Source: Pestalotiopsis fici W106-1 (taxonomy: Eukaryota; Ascomycota; Sordariomycetes; Amphisphaeriales; Sporocadaceae). Taken from it: a DNA stretch of 64,000 nucleotides. Shown piece after piece: positions 10,412-22,381 of the stretch. A program made the translations under genes and the position numbers. The DNA lies in the NCBI RefSeq assembly GCF_000516985.1, contig NW_006917103.1, forward strand, positions 372,001-436,000. The letters run 5' to 3'. The first letter of the stretch is position 1. Every line of letters begins with the position of its first letter. The notes beneath the pieces were generated by a model that was not told the origin of the DNA, searched no databases, and was given only the letters and a program-made list of their open reading frames with translations.

Positions 10412-11365
10412 ATGACTCCACTCTTTACAAAGGCATTTGCCTTTATTCTTTTGTCGCTCTTTTCGATAGTGTTGGCGCAAGATGATGGCTACATTGGATA
10501 TCGTCTTGACCAACGCGGAGACCCAGACTCTGCCGTGTACGAGACAGAGGAGACAGACACCAGCACTGGCGGCGTCGCTCTCCCAACGGACCCAGATGTA
10601 TACCTAAACGCATCGGTTCATGTCGGCGAGATTGATATTGAAGTCGACAACATTACTGCAAAGGTCAACCTCGATGCCAAGGTGTTAAATCTGCTGCATT
10701 TCACTGCAGGTGTCGATGCATCTATTGACCGGGTCAAGTTGACTATTCAAAATGTCACGGCCAAAGTGTATTTGGAGGCGCGGCTGGAGAACGTTGTCGC
10801 CATGGTGGACGACGTGCTCTCATCTATCGACCTGAACCCCATCGTCGCCACACTTGGCAATGTTGTGGAAAATGTGGTTGGCAACGTGACAGACGAGCTG
10901 GGAGGAGGCTCAAGCAGTACGACCACGTCGGCCGCTGCGACTTCTAGCACGGCGACTGCTGCTAAGCGGTCACTCAACGCTCTCGACTACAACATGGCAC
11001 ACAACATTCTCTACTCGGTCAACAACTACGCGGGCTCAACTCACACGAACCGCATCCTGGGCCAGAACGGCACCATTTGGGACGTTAGCCTAGACAATAG
11101 CGGCAACGAGAAGGGCCGCAAGAATGTCGGCTTCTACAGCCGCGACATGACCTTTACGGGCCACAACAAGACCATCATCTTCAACGGCGTGACCGAGTAC
11201 GAGCTCGGCTACCGGTACGCGCCATACCCCGGCCTGGACGTGTACTCCCACATTATCATGAACGAGGCCGGCAGCGTCATCCAGACCAAGATTGTGTCCG
11301 AGGCTGAGGCTGGTGGCACGAGCACCATTAGCGATGACACGAACCCAGAATTGCTTAGGAAATAA
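10412..11365 (+). CDS. Secreted protein of uncharacterised fungal family, copy B of a divergent pair
   Basis: Single exon, 317 aa from the ATG at 10412, chosen over the ATG at 10364 because it places a signal peptide (hydrophobic core F-I-L-L-S-L-F-S-I-V-L-A) at the extreme N-terminus. Residues about 50-175 resemble copy A: P-D-V-x-L, I-D-I-E-V-D-N, K-V-N-L-D-A-K and S-I-D-L-N-P-I. After a Ser/Thr linker comes A-A-K-R (around residue 188), a possible Kex2 cleavage site, and then a C-terminal region with many N-x-[ST] sites and aromatic residues that differs strongly from copy A. So the N-terminal module is shared and the C-terminal module differs. Function unknown. It has the same predicted length as copy A, probably by chance. 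Confidence 0.8.
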   Translation: MTPLFTKAFAFILLSLFSIVLAQDDGYIGYRLDQRGDPDSAVYETEETDTSTGGVALPTDPDVYLNASVHVGEIDIEVDNITAKVNLDAKVLNLLHFTAGVDASIDRVKLTIQNVTAKVYLEARLENVVAMVDDVLSSIDLNPIVATLGNVVENVVGNVTDELGGGSSSTTTSAAATSSTATAAKRSLNALDYNMAHNILYSVNNYAGSTHTNRILGQNGTIWDVSLDNSGNEKGRKNVGFYSRDMTFTGHNKTIIFNGVTEYELGYRYAPYPGLDVYSHIIMNEAGSVIQTKIVSEAEAGGTSTISDDTNPELLRK

Positions 11366-12870
11366 TAGTAGCAAATTGACTTGTAATAATCCTTGCTGCA
11401 ATAATCATGTCTGTTAATGGAATTTTGCGCCTTCATCCGTGCTGAATGTGAAACGAGGTGACATCATGGCCGTGGATCAAATATGTCACTTGACGTGGGG
11501 TGATGAAGCTCAAATGCGATTGACAGCATGAAGAAGGTCCTTCCAACTGCCCAAAGTAATGATTAAGTGGTCATCATATCAAATCAAGGCGCAGTCATTC
11601 TACTGGTGATTTGAAAAGGGTGCGTATAATAGGTATAATTGATCTGGGGTTAATTCGGGCCAACCTGAATACATGCTACCAAGGTCTTCCAGCCTGGCTG
11701 ACTTTTCGAATAGTAGGATTCGGTCCGTCTCTGCACACACAAAAGTCATGGCATTGCCCTATATGAGGAGCCTACATCTCAGCTAGATTGCAAGTTTGCA
11801 TCCATTTCGATTATCAAGTCGTGATGTCAGCCTAAAGAAAAGGGAGCCGCATCGTCTCGACGAAACAAGACGCGGCCCTACCTGCCCATTTCAGTGCAGA
11901 CGGGGGGGTTTTCTGCCAGGGCGGGGCAGGGCGGATTAAGAGACCCCTCTCTCAGCTCTGTGCCCAGTGAAAATGTCAGTACCACATTGATGCAGGAACT
12001 CGGCGGCAGTTGGAGATGACCGGTGGTAGTGGTGGTGGTGGTGCTTTCGGGTAAATTGGATACTACCTTGCTACCCCCTCCGAATCCTCGAATAGAGCCG
12101 AGTTCCGTGGAGCAATTGGAGCGCTTTTGGATGGTCGGCTATTACTATTGAGCGTGGCGCCAAGACCAGATCAGTAGGTCAAATAGATTCTATCGTACAC
12201 TAATAACATCACTAGGGGGTTTCCCTCTTATACTTAAGACTACATAGGGAATCAGCGTGTACTGCTTGATGATGTTTTCCAAGCCCAGTGCGTTATATGG
12301 TGGAAACGTTTTCAATTCATAACACAGTAATGGACTTTTGTCTTTTCAGTCTCTGCCATTATCTAGATACTGATAAACAATGTACGGACAGTATTGAAAC
12401 CTGATATTCTGAGCTTATACAAAAGTCGACATGTCTGCTATCACGGCCTTTTCATCTGCCCAACAGTATCTTTCAGGACTTTTCCTCCTCGTGTCATGGC
12501 AGTTGATGTCAAGTAGAAAGCAACTTCTCTTTGTGTTTCGCCAGTTTATGCTAGGCTAGTGCTTGAGCCAAAAACTTTAATAATAGACCGAATGAAGAAT
12601 GAGCGTCGATACATGTTGACTAACATACATGGATTATAATTCAATGAACAGTGAAGCACGTCGTACCGGTTGTTATTTTCATTGCCAGAACCCTCCGTGG
12701 TATGCGTGACCGAGTCTTACCTCCTTGCCACCAAGTGGCAAGCTCGCTCAGTTTGCTAACCTGCTCATAAAGTAGTTCAGCTTCAACTATAGGTTATGAA
12801 TCAGTATTGTGACGATAAGTTTTAAGAAAGAACTGTGAATATCAAACCTACCTCTTCACCTAATAGGCTT
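11366..12870. other. Intergenic, no gene seen
   Basis: The region holds a GGT-type microsatellite at 12022-12043 and otherwise unremarkable sequence. No frame longer than about 75 codons with recognisable content was seen. Confidence 0.45.
12022..12043. repeat. GGT-type microsatellite
   Basis: Seven GGT-like units with one interruption. Simple repeat in an intergenic stretch. Confidence 0.8.
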
Positions 12871-14154
12871 CTAAACCGAGCCACGCCAAGCGGATTCATT
12901 GCAGGATTTACATTGATTGAATCTGTGAAATTCCCCTCGAGGCGCCAGATGAGGCGGTTTACCCAAGAAAGGAACTCCTTCACACCGGGACCAGCCGTCA
13001 CCCTGGTCAAAGGCTCTTGAATTTGGAGCTTGGTTGGAACTAGACTCATCAGGGTGGTTACCGGAGCTTGATGTTGATAACGAGAGGGCTTGAGAATATT
13101 CTGGAAAACTTTGACTTATGCTTGGTAGATTTTGCCGACGCAGAGGCTGATTTAATATTGGGCTCAATGTCAATGGTGACCTGACTAATGGCCCAGACGA
13201 ATTGGTAATCCCAGGATCATTGTCTGTCACTGGATGATCTTGTGAACGAGAGGGCTGATTTAGTGCTGACTCCCTGGAAGAACTATTTGCACGAGGAACC
13301 TGACTATTCAGTGGTTCATGTTGTGAATGAATAAGCGCATCCATTGTCGCGTGTGTTGACATCTCCGGAAAAGAATTAAAGTCTTCTTGCCGTCCCTCTA
13401 GTTCGGCTTGTCGAGCCTGGTCGAGCTCTTTTTTTCTTTCCTGGCAGGATAGGCAAATCTCATGACCGCTGTTTTCAAATGAACTCGCCGGCCTAAGCTT
13501 GGAACAGTTTGTGCAAAGTCGAGGAGAGCCTGAGTGTGTTGGCGTCTCTGGAACAGAATTGAAGTCTTCTTCTTGCTGTCCCTCTAGTTCGGCTTGTCGA
13601 GCTTGTCGAGCTTTGAGTCTCTTGCGTCTCCGTTCTTCTCCCCTTCTGAATCTGGAGCAGGTGTCGCATTGTTGATACCACTCTTCTCCAACAATCAGCA
13701 TATCAACATGCCATAATTCACAAGATCTGCAAAATCTACAGTCCTGGCCTTTAAGGTCGTCTGGAATAGGTGGTAGATTCTTCACGGTGAGATACTTGGA
13801 AAACGCTATACTTCTGTATTGAAATCGAGGCGCTGCCTGAGGAGGTTAGTATCTGGTTGGAGGCCGAGCTTGCGCGGATTGTAATACATCTTCGTTTCTC
13901 CATTGGTACTTTCTTCTCTCTTCGTTGTACATTACGTCTAATTCATATCGATTCCTTCGTGTGTTGCACTTCGTACATAACTGATACGTCTGGCCGGAAG
14001 CCTGGTCACTAATTTTCCGTTTATTGCATTTCACGCAGAGCCGTTGATGAGGGTCGCTGGCATCAAGGATACGTTGTAATATGTCCTTGGGACGCTGCTT
14101 TTCTGGGTCCTCCTTTCCGTGAGGCGGAGGCGGAGGCGGAGGAGCTGCTGACAT
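12871..14154 (-). CDS. Protein with repeated C-x2-C zinc-binding-like modules
   Basis: Proposed model: complement(join(12871..13812, 13888..14154)), 402 aa; the two coding parts are certain as open frames, but the join (GTATTA donor, TACTAAC branch site, ACAG acceptor, 75-nt intron) is only likely. After a Pro-rich start come three related modules with paired C-x2-C knuckles about 14-18 residues apart, each followed by an Arg/Lys-rich tail: C-V-K-C...C-T-K-C, C-R-S-C...C-D-T-C and C-T-N-C...C-L-S-C. Between modules 2 and 3 and after module 3 a block of about 25 residues containing A-R-Q-A-E-L-E-G and D-F-N-S is repeated, showing internal duplication. The C-terminal half is Ser/Pro/Asn-rich and disordered, ending with another C-K-S-C. 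I do not recognise the family. Zinc binding and a nucleic-acid or protein-binding role are inference. Confidence 0.6.
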
Positions 14155-17100
14155 ATTTGTAAATTTTATTCAATATCCCATGAATAGACGATGCTGATCA
14201 AGATAGTGCATCAGTTGAGCAATGTTTTTCTCGTTTGTCCTGTTCCTCTTGCTGCAAGTGTTGTGGTCGATTTGCGTAGCTTCAAGGAAAAAGAAATGGG
14301 TAGCCAATTGATGCTTTGACGGGGGAAAAACAAGCTTGAATGGAATTGGCTGGGTGATGTTGTTGTCGTTACTGGACGTGACTGACTAAAAGGTGACATG
14401 TGTATGCTTCTTGTGTGCAAGTGCAACCGGAGCAAGGACAACCCAAAGTGGGATACAGCGCCAGGAGACCTCGGGCTATCCGCTTGATGAATCAATCAAT
14501 AGAGGCGCCGGCCTTGCCATGGTCTGCAGACATGATATCCATCCTCTCATAATTCGATGCTGTCGCTTACACGGCCAGTCTTTGAGTGTTTATGAATCTG
14601 GAGTAACACGCCGAGTTGTCTCAACACTCACCCCCATTAAACAGTAGCTCCTTCTCAATCAGCATCTCTGCTTGCTTCTGGCTCGGTGATGGGCGACCCT
14701 TCAAAGCCAGCCCAAGATCCGGGATGGTCCGATTACAGACCGGTAACAGTAGGTAGACTGGGCCTGCCCTTTCATCCCCGAACGTGCCATTTTCATTTCC
14801 ATGGCCTGCACCCAATCTCCAGGCTTTTATGTTTTGTTGTGACTGCTGCCGTGGGTCGCTTTTGTAGATGGAAGATATCAAGCAGGAGCAGGCCGCTGCA
14901 AAGTGCTGCTAGGTATTACTCCAGGCCAATACTGAGCCAAAACAGCGACGATAGTGGTGCTCATGAGGTTGGCCGATAATTACAGCGCATCCCTCAACCG
15001 GAAGACGTGAGCTGCGAAGATATTTTGTTTCATTGAGACATAGATGACTTCACTAGCCATGTCCTATCCGCGTTTCTTCGGCAGCCCTCATACATGTACT
15101 TTATCTCTGAGCCTCCCGTAACGTGGCAGTGGCTTTATCTATTGTGCACAGCATTGTGTTTAACGCAACTCATAGTCGTGACTCTTCTAGGGTACCAAGT
15201 ATGGCGAAACCATGATACATGAACCTGAAAGCACAAGCAACTCGGAGTCCACGAGATTGAAGGAGAAGGACAACCTTCATGAGCAGAATATCAAAGAGTA
15301 TAGTCCATAGCTAAAGAATTAGTAAAATTCTATCCTAAGCGATTTTCTTTTCAGTCGAAGACGTGTGTATAATCATATTGTTTAATTCATATTGAAATTT
15401 TTTTTTTTTAAAAAAAAAGTCGGTCCATAAGAAATGACTGATTCTACTTTTGTAGGCCATCACAATCGGGATTGGTTTATCTTATAACGCCAAATACGCA
15501 GATTTTTGATCGATATGAGACATATAGCCGAGAGCAGATACTGAGAGTTTGGAATTGCCATAATACGAATGGCTATCTCCTTTGTCAGAGTGCACCAGAG
15601 ACGAATAAAATGCAAGAGCTACGTTAAATACTATTTTTTCTTGAAATCAATTCAGTGTATAAAGCGGCGGATTCATCTTATTATGCAGCGAATTAGTTAA
15701 GGGTCGCTTTTATTGTAAAGCTCTTTTCGTTCCTCGGCTACTAATGGTGGATGGAAAAGGTACATATATCTTCGGATGTAGTCCGGCTGGGGAGATATAC
15801 CGTTGACTAATCGTGTCGACCTAAGCCTCCAGCTACAAGGGCTCGGGATTCGAATGGTACATCAGGGACGGGGACAACTAAATGTCTCTTAATCTTTTGG
15901 AACACTTGACTCCAATGTTATTCGTCAAGCTGGAAAGTAGCGTAACGAGGATTGAATTGAGTCGTAATTCTTTCCCACCATGTGAGCCACCTTGACTCAT
16001 CCGCATGTCGTGTGTCATGATCTTTGGGTCAAAGAAAGAACTTGTAGACGACCAAAATCCTCCTTTTTGATCGCTTCTTCGAGTCAACGTCTTTATGTCA
16101 CCCGTTTCAGACGAAACCTCGGTGTAATTTGTTCCTTGTCCACTAAACGTTAATGGCAAGCTGTTCCTATCAAGAGTATAAGCTACGAATAATGGCAGAC
16201 ATCAAAGATTGAATTAGAATATGAGTTATCACTCAGCAAACCTGGTAATACTCATGCCTTCCATCTCTTCGAATTACTTGACATATGTTCGGCTGTCCTG
16301 CGGGTACCTCTTTGCTCAAGTAGACGAGTGTGCGAAACGTAATAAGAATTTCGATGACGTGTTGCTTAGGCATTTCATTCTCAGGAATTCAAACGGGCAT
16401 CGCAACGCAGAAGAACGCTCAACACTTCGGGAAGGAAATTTGTATTTTAAAAGTTTCCGCGGAATATAAATTCCTCCCAAAAAGTCTGAGAGTCTGAGAC
16501 CAGATTAGGTCAGGCTGGCGTTAGCATCGCCTTACAGGCCCCGGAAGATACCCGGCCGGCAGACCAATCCACTGTAGAGGCATCAAGTCTCCAGTATCCG
16601 AGACGCGTACTGATGATTACACATTACCATGGAGGAAAATAAGCAGGTTGGGCAGTACTTTGCGGGTGTCTGCGGCAGATATGCTGCAAGTAAGCCGCTT
16701 TGTTCAGTATGCTGACCATGTCGATACGACTATCGCATCCTTTTACCTATTCTTGAGCCGTCCAAACGACCACTGCGATTGAGCATAACGCGTCCCGTGT
16801 CGGAAGAATTAACGGGCGAAAGAATGTCAGCGTTGAAAAAAGTCTTTGTCAGTGGGGATCATTGCCGCGGAGTATGCCGGCATAACATATCATGGAACAC
16901 TGGACCACTTGTAAACCCTGCTTTTGTATTCAATCCCCGGAAACATGGCCCATAAAACAGCAGGTGTCAAGGGTATAGATTTCATCTTGTTGGTGACTGT
17001 CAATTATGTTTCCATTCTTGTATCCGCATCTCTGCAGACACCCCTCGTTGCCGATTTGGGATGGTAATCTCGTCGGAAGTAGGCTGCCACTGCCCATGGA

Positions 17101-17230
17101 ACCGACTGCACCAATGAGGAAATCTGCTTAATAAAAAGTCGACATTTTCGCATTGACTCATCTGTCGAGGCTTCATTCATTCTCTGCATGCTTCAACGAT
17201 ATAATTTCATAAACATTATTGTCGCCAAGC
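14155..17230. other. 3-kb intergenic, no gene seen
   Basis: No coding gene can be supported. There is a T12A9 run at 15398-15418. Several stretches (15350-15720, 16200-16470) are AT-rich. No terminal repeats or transposase motifs were recognised. Confidence 0.4.
15398..15418. repeat. T12A9 tract
   Basis: Twelve T followed by nine A, a perfect short inverted A/T run in a gene-free, AT-rich stretch. Confidence 0.85.
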
Positions 17231-19042
17231 ATGGGACTATTTCAATTCTCAGATATTCCGACTATGGAAGACTTTGGGGCGCAATTGAATCGTGACCTAC
17301 TCGCGCGCATCGTGCAGATATGGATCATCTACCGCGTGGCTCTGATGCTTTACAACATCTCGCCATGGCATCCATTGTACCAGTTTCCTGGCCCGAGGTT
17401 GGCCAGAATGACGTTCCTGTACGAGTTTTGGTTTGACTTTGTCTGCCACGGTCGGTATACCTGGCAGATTCAAAAGATGCACGACAAGTACGGTAAGATT
17501 GCACAACCCAATGACTTGCACGAGACCCGACGACTAAATGGCTTGCAACAGGTCCCATTGTGCGCATCAATCCAGAGGAGCTTCACTGCAATGATCCTGA
17601 ATTTGTTGATGAGATTTATGCAGTTGGCGGCCGAATTCGGGACAAGTATCAGCACTTTCTCAATGCCAACTCGGGGCCGGTTTCGTCTTCGTCATTTGGA
17701 AGTCGAGTGCACGAGGTCCACCGGATGCGACGGTCAGCTGTCAACAAGTCTTTCTCTCGCACGCAAATGAAAATCCTCGAGCCCGAGATTCACGAACTGA
17801 CGCAGTATTTCTGTGACAAGCTACTGGTCTGGGTCAAGGATGAGCCTCTTGATCTTGTCATGGCGTTTAGTTGCTTCACATCTGGTATGAAGCACCTATA
17901 TACTATCCAAGCAAAGAAATCCCAACTGATTTCATCATAGACACCATATCCAACTATGCATACGGCGAGCCCCTTGGTTTCCTCGCCCAAGACGGCTGGG
18001 AAAAGAATTACAAGGCAGCGCTCAACGCTTTCCTGCAGACCATGTACATGTTTCGATTCTTCACGCCGCTGAGACATTTGGTCGTCTTGGCACCATACAC
18101 CATGAGCCTGATGCCAATGCACATGGCTAACCTGTTCAAGGAGCTCACCGAGACTCTGCCATACCACATCCGCCGAGCCACCGACGGCGAGGCAAAGACG
18201 CAGGGTCGCATCTTTGCCGATCTCCTCGACTCCAACTTGCCAGACGAGGAGAAGACCATTTACCGACTATCAGGCGAAGGGTTCTCGCTGACGGGTGCTG
18301 GAACGGAGACGACAGCGGTAGGTCCCCATTGCGAACAACGTGAACGTGTAGTAGCCCTTGCTCATGGCATCAATAGAACACACTCAGCGTGATAACATTT
18401 CACCTCCTTACTCAGCCCAAGGTCCGCGCCCGTCTGGAACAAGAACTCCAAGGCCAAGACTCGCGGAACCTGGACTGGCAGACCCTCGAGCAGCTCCCCT
18501 ATCTGTACGGCGTCATGTACGAGGGTCTACGACTGAGCTACGGGCTCTCGACAAGACTGCCCCGGATCGCCCGCACCGAGAACCTCAAGTACGAGAGCAC
18601 CGACGGCAGATTCAGCTACGTGGTGCCCATGGGCACGCCCATTGGTATGAGCTCGGCCATTATGCACCACAACGAGGACGTGTTTCCCGACTCGCACGCG
18701 TTCAAGCCCGAGCGCTGGATCGATGCCAGCGGGCAGAAGAACCTGCGTCTGGAAAGATTCATGATGTCGTTTAGCAGGGGAAGCCGGCAATGTGTCGGCA
18801 TGAAGTAAGTTCTTGTCTACCTTTTCATACTGGAAATGTCTCGAAGGAAAGCATGCTGACATGGATGGGGGATCAGTCTGGCGCTATGTGAAATGTATCT
18901 CCTCGTGGCTGCGCTAACACTACGCGGCCTCTCGCATTTGCACCTTTATGAGACAACCATTGGTGATATCAAGTACGATCACGACTTGATGGTGCCGCAG
19001 CCAAAAAGGGGGTCCAAAGGAGTGCGGGTATTGATCAGATAA
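17231..19042 (+). CDS. Cytochrome P450 monooxygenase, trichodiene-oxygenase-like class
   Basis: Model: join(17231..17492, 17552..17884, 17941..18317, 18377..18804, 18877..19042), 521 aa; five exons, introns 56-72 nt, all in frame. An N-terminal membrane segment is followed by a Pro-rich hinge (P-W-H-P-L-Y-Q-F-P-G-P). The I-helix A-G-T-E-T-T lies at 318-323, the E-x-x-R motif E-G-L-R at 373-376, F-K-P-E-R-W in the PERF region, and the haem loop F-S-R-G-S-R-Q-C-V-G with ligand Cys463. All key residues are present, so it is probably functional. The sequence style (C-H-G-R-Y, Y-G-P-I-V-R-I-N-P-E-E-L-H) matches the large family usually annotated as trichodiene oxygenase or benzoate hydroxylase; that label does not establish substrate. 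It acts at the ER with a P450 reductase. No terpene synthase or other pathway gene is adjacent. Confidence 0.93.
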
Positions 19043-19223
19043 CTGCAACGCCAAGAACATTTTCCGGCGCCACTTACAGCGAGAATAGCAAGCTTATCCC
19101 AATACTGAGCCAGAGTAATTCTCAAGCATACTTGCTTATTCTTTGGAGTCACGAATTGGAAGTAGGCAGTGATTTTGAATCAAATAATTTCCTTCTATTG
19201 CGACCAATTTCAAAAATCAAATT

Positions 19224-22200
19224 TCAAGTCCGTTTCTCCTGATCAATCCTCCCGCCCGCATCGATTCCATAACGCCCGTCTGGCCACCAGCCCAGCCCAA
19301 ATACCAAATTCTCCCAAACGCCTTGCTTCATTAATTCCCCGTCACCAATCCACTCGGCCCCTTCAGGAACGAGTAAAGCCCGTCTCCGGTCCTCTTCCTG
19401 ACCCTTCCACAACTCGCCACCCGCCAGCAGCGCCGCGGTTCCGGCGATGCTCGTTGGGTTGTGCGGCAGCAGTCCGTCCGTCCGCATGAAGAGCCACGAA
19501 AGCGCCACACAGACGGCCATGACGCCCAACAAGACCTGGAGCGCGATTTTCGGGCCGCGGTTCTGCACAATCCTGGAATCCTGCGATGCGCTCGCAACGC
19601 CGTCCTCTAGCGGAGATGCCGAGTAAAGGCCCGAGACAACAATGATTAGCCACGGCCCAATCATGGCCGATAGAGAGGTGCACGCAGTCGCAAGCTGTCG
19701 CCGTCTCATTGATGAAAAAAGTTGCAGCAGCGGGAGACGACCAAGGTCGTGATTAAAAAGGCTGCGATCAGATGTGGCGCCTTTCGAAAGGGCGTGGTAC
19801 GGTGCCATTAGGTTTGTGCCAAAGTTGATCAAAGAGTAAAGCGACCCAACCCCAAACATGATGATGGCAGGTATTATGGTCATTCCATACTGTGCCGCAG
19901 CAGGTGCCCTTGTCGTCGCGATACCGTTTGACCGATCAGACACTTGCTGTACTCCTTCTAGCGACCCAATGAGAGCGAGCGACAGCAAGATGGCCAATAC
20001 CTTGCACCAAGCTCGGAGTGCCACCGGTTGCCACCATGCCATGGATCCATCCTCGATGGACATGGTCCTCGCTGGTCGGGCCGCTGGGTTCATGCCCTCG
20101 CGTACGATAGCAAACGTGAAACTAAATGTCTTGGGCGTCAAGGTAAAGAAGCGCTCATGGAACAAGCTGTGGCGCAAATGTGCTAGATTCGACCGAAAGT
20201 AGTGGCTTAATTCGCCGTTGCACTGGAGAAGCAGAGCAATTCCGCCGATACTTCGCGGATCTCGCGGCACAACTTCCTGTGGTCGCCGAAAAAGGACGGC
20301 AATCGAGAGACCGAGACATACCAGTAAAAGCGTCACGACGACAGCGGTTGCGGCCAGGGAAACTTGAACCCTATCTTCTGTACGCGTTACTGTGCCAATA
20401 ATCGTTTGCTGACGATTATTCAGCATATTTTGGCTGACAACCAAAGAAGCCATTCCCGAATACATTGTGTTGAGGCGGTTCGCAAAGACGTTGGTCTCAA
20501 GAAAAGGATCCAGGTAAACAGCATCTGAGCTCAGTGCATCCGTAGATGCTAATCGAAGGAAATTATTCCTTGCAACGGTAGTGTTTGCAGGCTCAGTTAA
20601 GGCTGCCAAATCTGTCCGGGATGTGGATTTTACAACGTAGTCGAGTAGTTCAAACGAGTCAAGGCCGTCTATTTGGCCATTTCCTTGGGTCAAAGTGCCC
20701 CAGTCGACAGATGGCAGCCATTGCGGTGAGCTCAAGGTCACCTGTACATTCTGAAAGGAGTAGCTCGGCTCGCAGAAGAGTGCGCTATATCATGTTAGAA
20801 GCCCGACGAATAACAGTCAGATGAGCCGACTTACCTTGCATTAAGCAGAGACATATTGGCATCCACCACAGTCACCACCGACAAGAGCCGCTTTGTATCA
20901 TTCGGGCATGCCACTATCTGGCTTGTGCCCATATAATTCCTCGAAGCCGAGAAATTCGACCATCCGTTTGATTCTGCATCAGCGACGAGGGGTAGTTGAA
21001 TCACCACACTACAAGCATCGGAAACATAGGTGAAATTTGCAAAGTGGTTGCTGCGTGTCCCCTGGTATTCTTCTGCCATCCTTGCTTCCTCGCATGCTAG
21101 AGTCGGAAAGAAGCCCCCAACGGTGGCGGAATATTTTGAGCTGCTGCTTGACAGGGGGTTGCCTTGCGGCGCAAAGGGTTCGAAAGTCGCATTACTTAGT
21201 ACAAAGTCTGGCCAGGCTAGATTTCCAGCCATGATGTTGTTGTATAAAGAACCAGTAGTACCATCAAGTCCTCCGGGGTCCCAAGATGTGGCATCAATGG
21301 TTGCACTCTTGACGAGGTTGACATCGCTATCCGTGCTGGCAATTCTCTCAACTTGTAGCAGTCCAGTTGAGAATATTACCTGGAAGACATCAAAATCTTG
21401 TGTGTCAATCTCGGTAAGAATACTGGCTCAACTTACAACGACATTTAGTATGGCAGATCCGGAAATAGTCAAGATTGGAACAAGACTTCCCGTCTTGAAC
21501 GATTTGATAAACGCAGCAGGCCATATTGGCGTTATCAAATCAAGGAAGACAGACCTTTCAGCGGATGCCGGGCCATTTTTCATATTGGCCCATGGCTGCA
21601 GCAGTCTTGCTGTAAAATCGACGCGACTCCAGAATGCAAAAAGGAGAAAGATGACTAGAATACAAGAGTTATAAGTCAAAAGGTCAAAGTTTTGAAAGAG
21701 CTGCACCATACCTGCGCTGGGAATATATTTCCAAACATGAACCAAGTTTTCAGAGCCCAGTTCGGATCCCAGACCATGATTTCTCGAAGAAACCAGGTAA
21801 AGGGCAAATACAATAACGGCGACTGTTGCAAAGCTGACAGCAAGACCTATCAATAGGTAATCACGAAGCCATATAGGGTTCCAATAAGCCCGCGAGCTCG
21901 TAAATGACTGGCCAGCCTTGGCTGGGGGCCCGTGAATTGTCTTGGCCCGCACGACATCGTCAAAGGGGATTCCTCGAAAAGATCCGTCGCTCGATCGTCT
22001 TCCTTCCGTCGGTGATTCCAATACAGTTTGGCCAAGTGCAAGTCGCGGGCCCTGCCCAAATTCCACATCTTCCGACCATGGTGGGAGTGTGCGTGGTGGC
22101 TGTTCCCGAGTATCGACTGGAGAAACCTGACTCGTTGCCGGGACTACTGGTCGCACTTGGCGACTACGAAAAGATGGATGCACACGAAAAGACGAAACCG

Positions 22201-22381
22201 GGGAGACGTTATAATTGGCGGCTTCCTGTACCCTTCGCCAGCGCCTGCTTGCATCGCGGTGAGGGGTATGCTGCTCGTCCTCGGTCAATGGGGACAGAGG
22301 CGAGACATCGTGCTGTGCTCGATACTCATCCGGCGTCAATGATATAGCCGGACTCACGTCTCCAGGACGCAGTCTCTCCAT
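19224..22381 (-). CDS. Large DUF3433-domain transmembrane protein
   Basis: Model: complement(join(19224..20784, 20835..21379, 21437..21654, 21712..22381)), 997 aa, with introns of 50, 57 and 57 nt. The start at 22381 gives M-E-R-L-R-P-G. A disordered Ser/Pro/Arg-rich cytosolic N-terminus (about 170 residues) precedes a membrane segment, then a DUF3433-type unit (F-W-S-x-V-D-F...L-Q-P-W), an extracellular loop with many N-x-[ST] sites and Cys, and a second unit including A-L-F-C-E-P-S-Y and later hydrophobic segments. The two-unit layout is usual for fungal DUF3433 proteins, which are plasma-membrane-like and of unknown function. The first intron (21655..21711) is 57 nt with no stop, so retention would keep the frame; splicing is preferred because it restores the family's membrane segment. 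It ends close to, and convergent with, the P450. Confidence 0.85.

Noticed and set aside
15781..15870. tRNA-like B-box text (GGGATTCGAATGG)
   Set aside because: No matching acceptor stem, anticodon arm or A box; no tRNA can be folded by eye.
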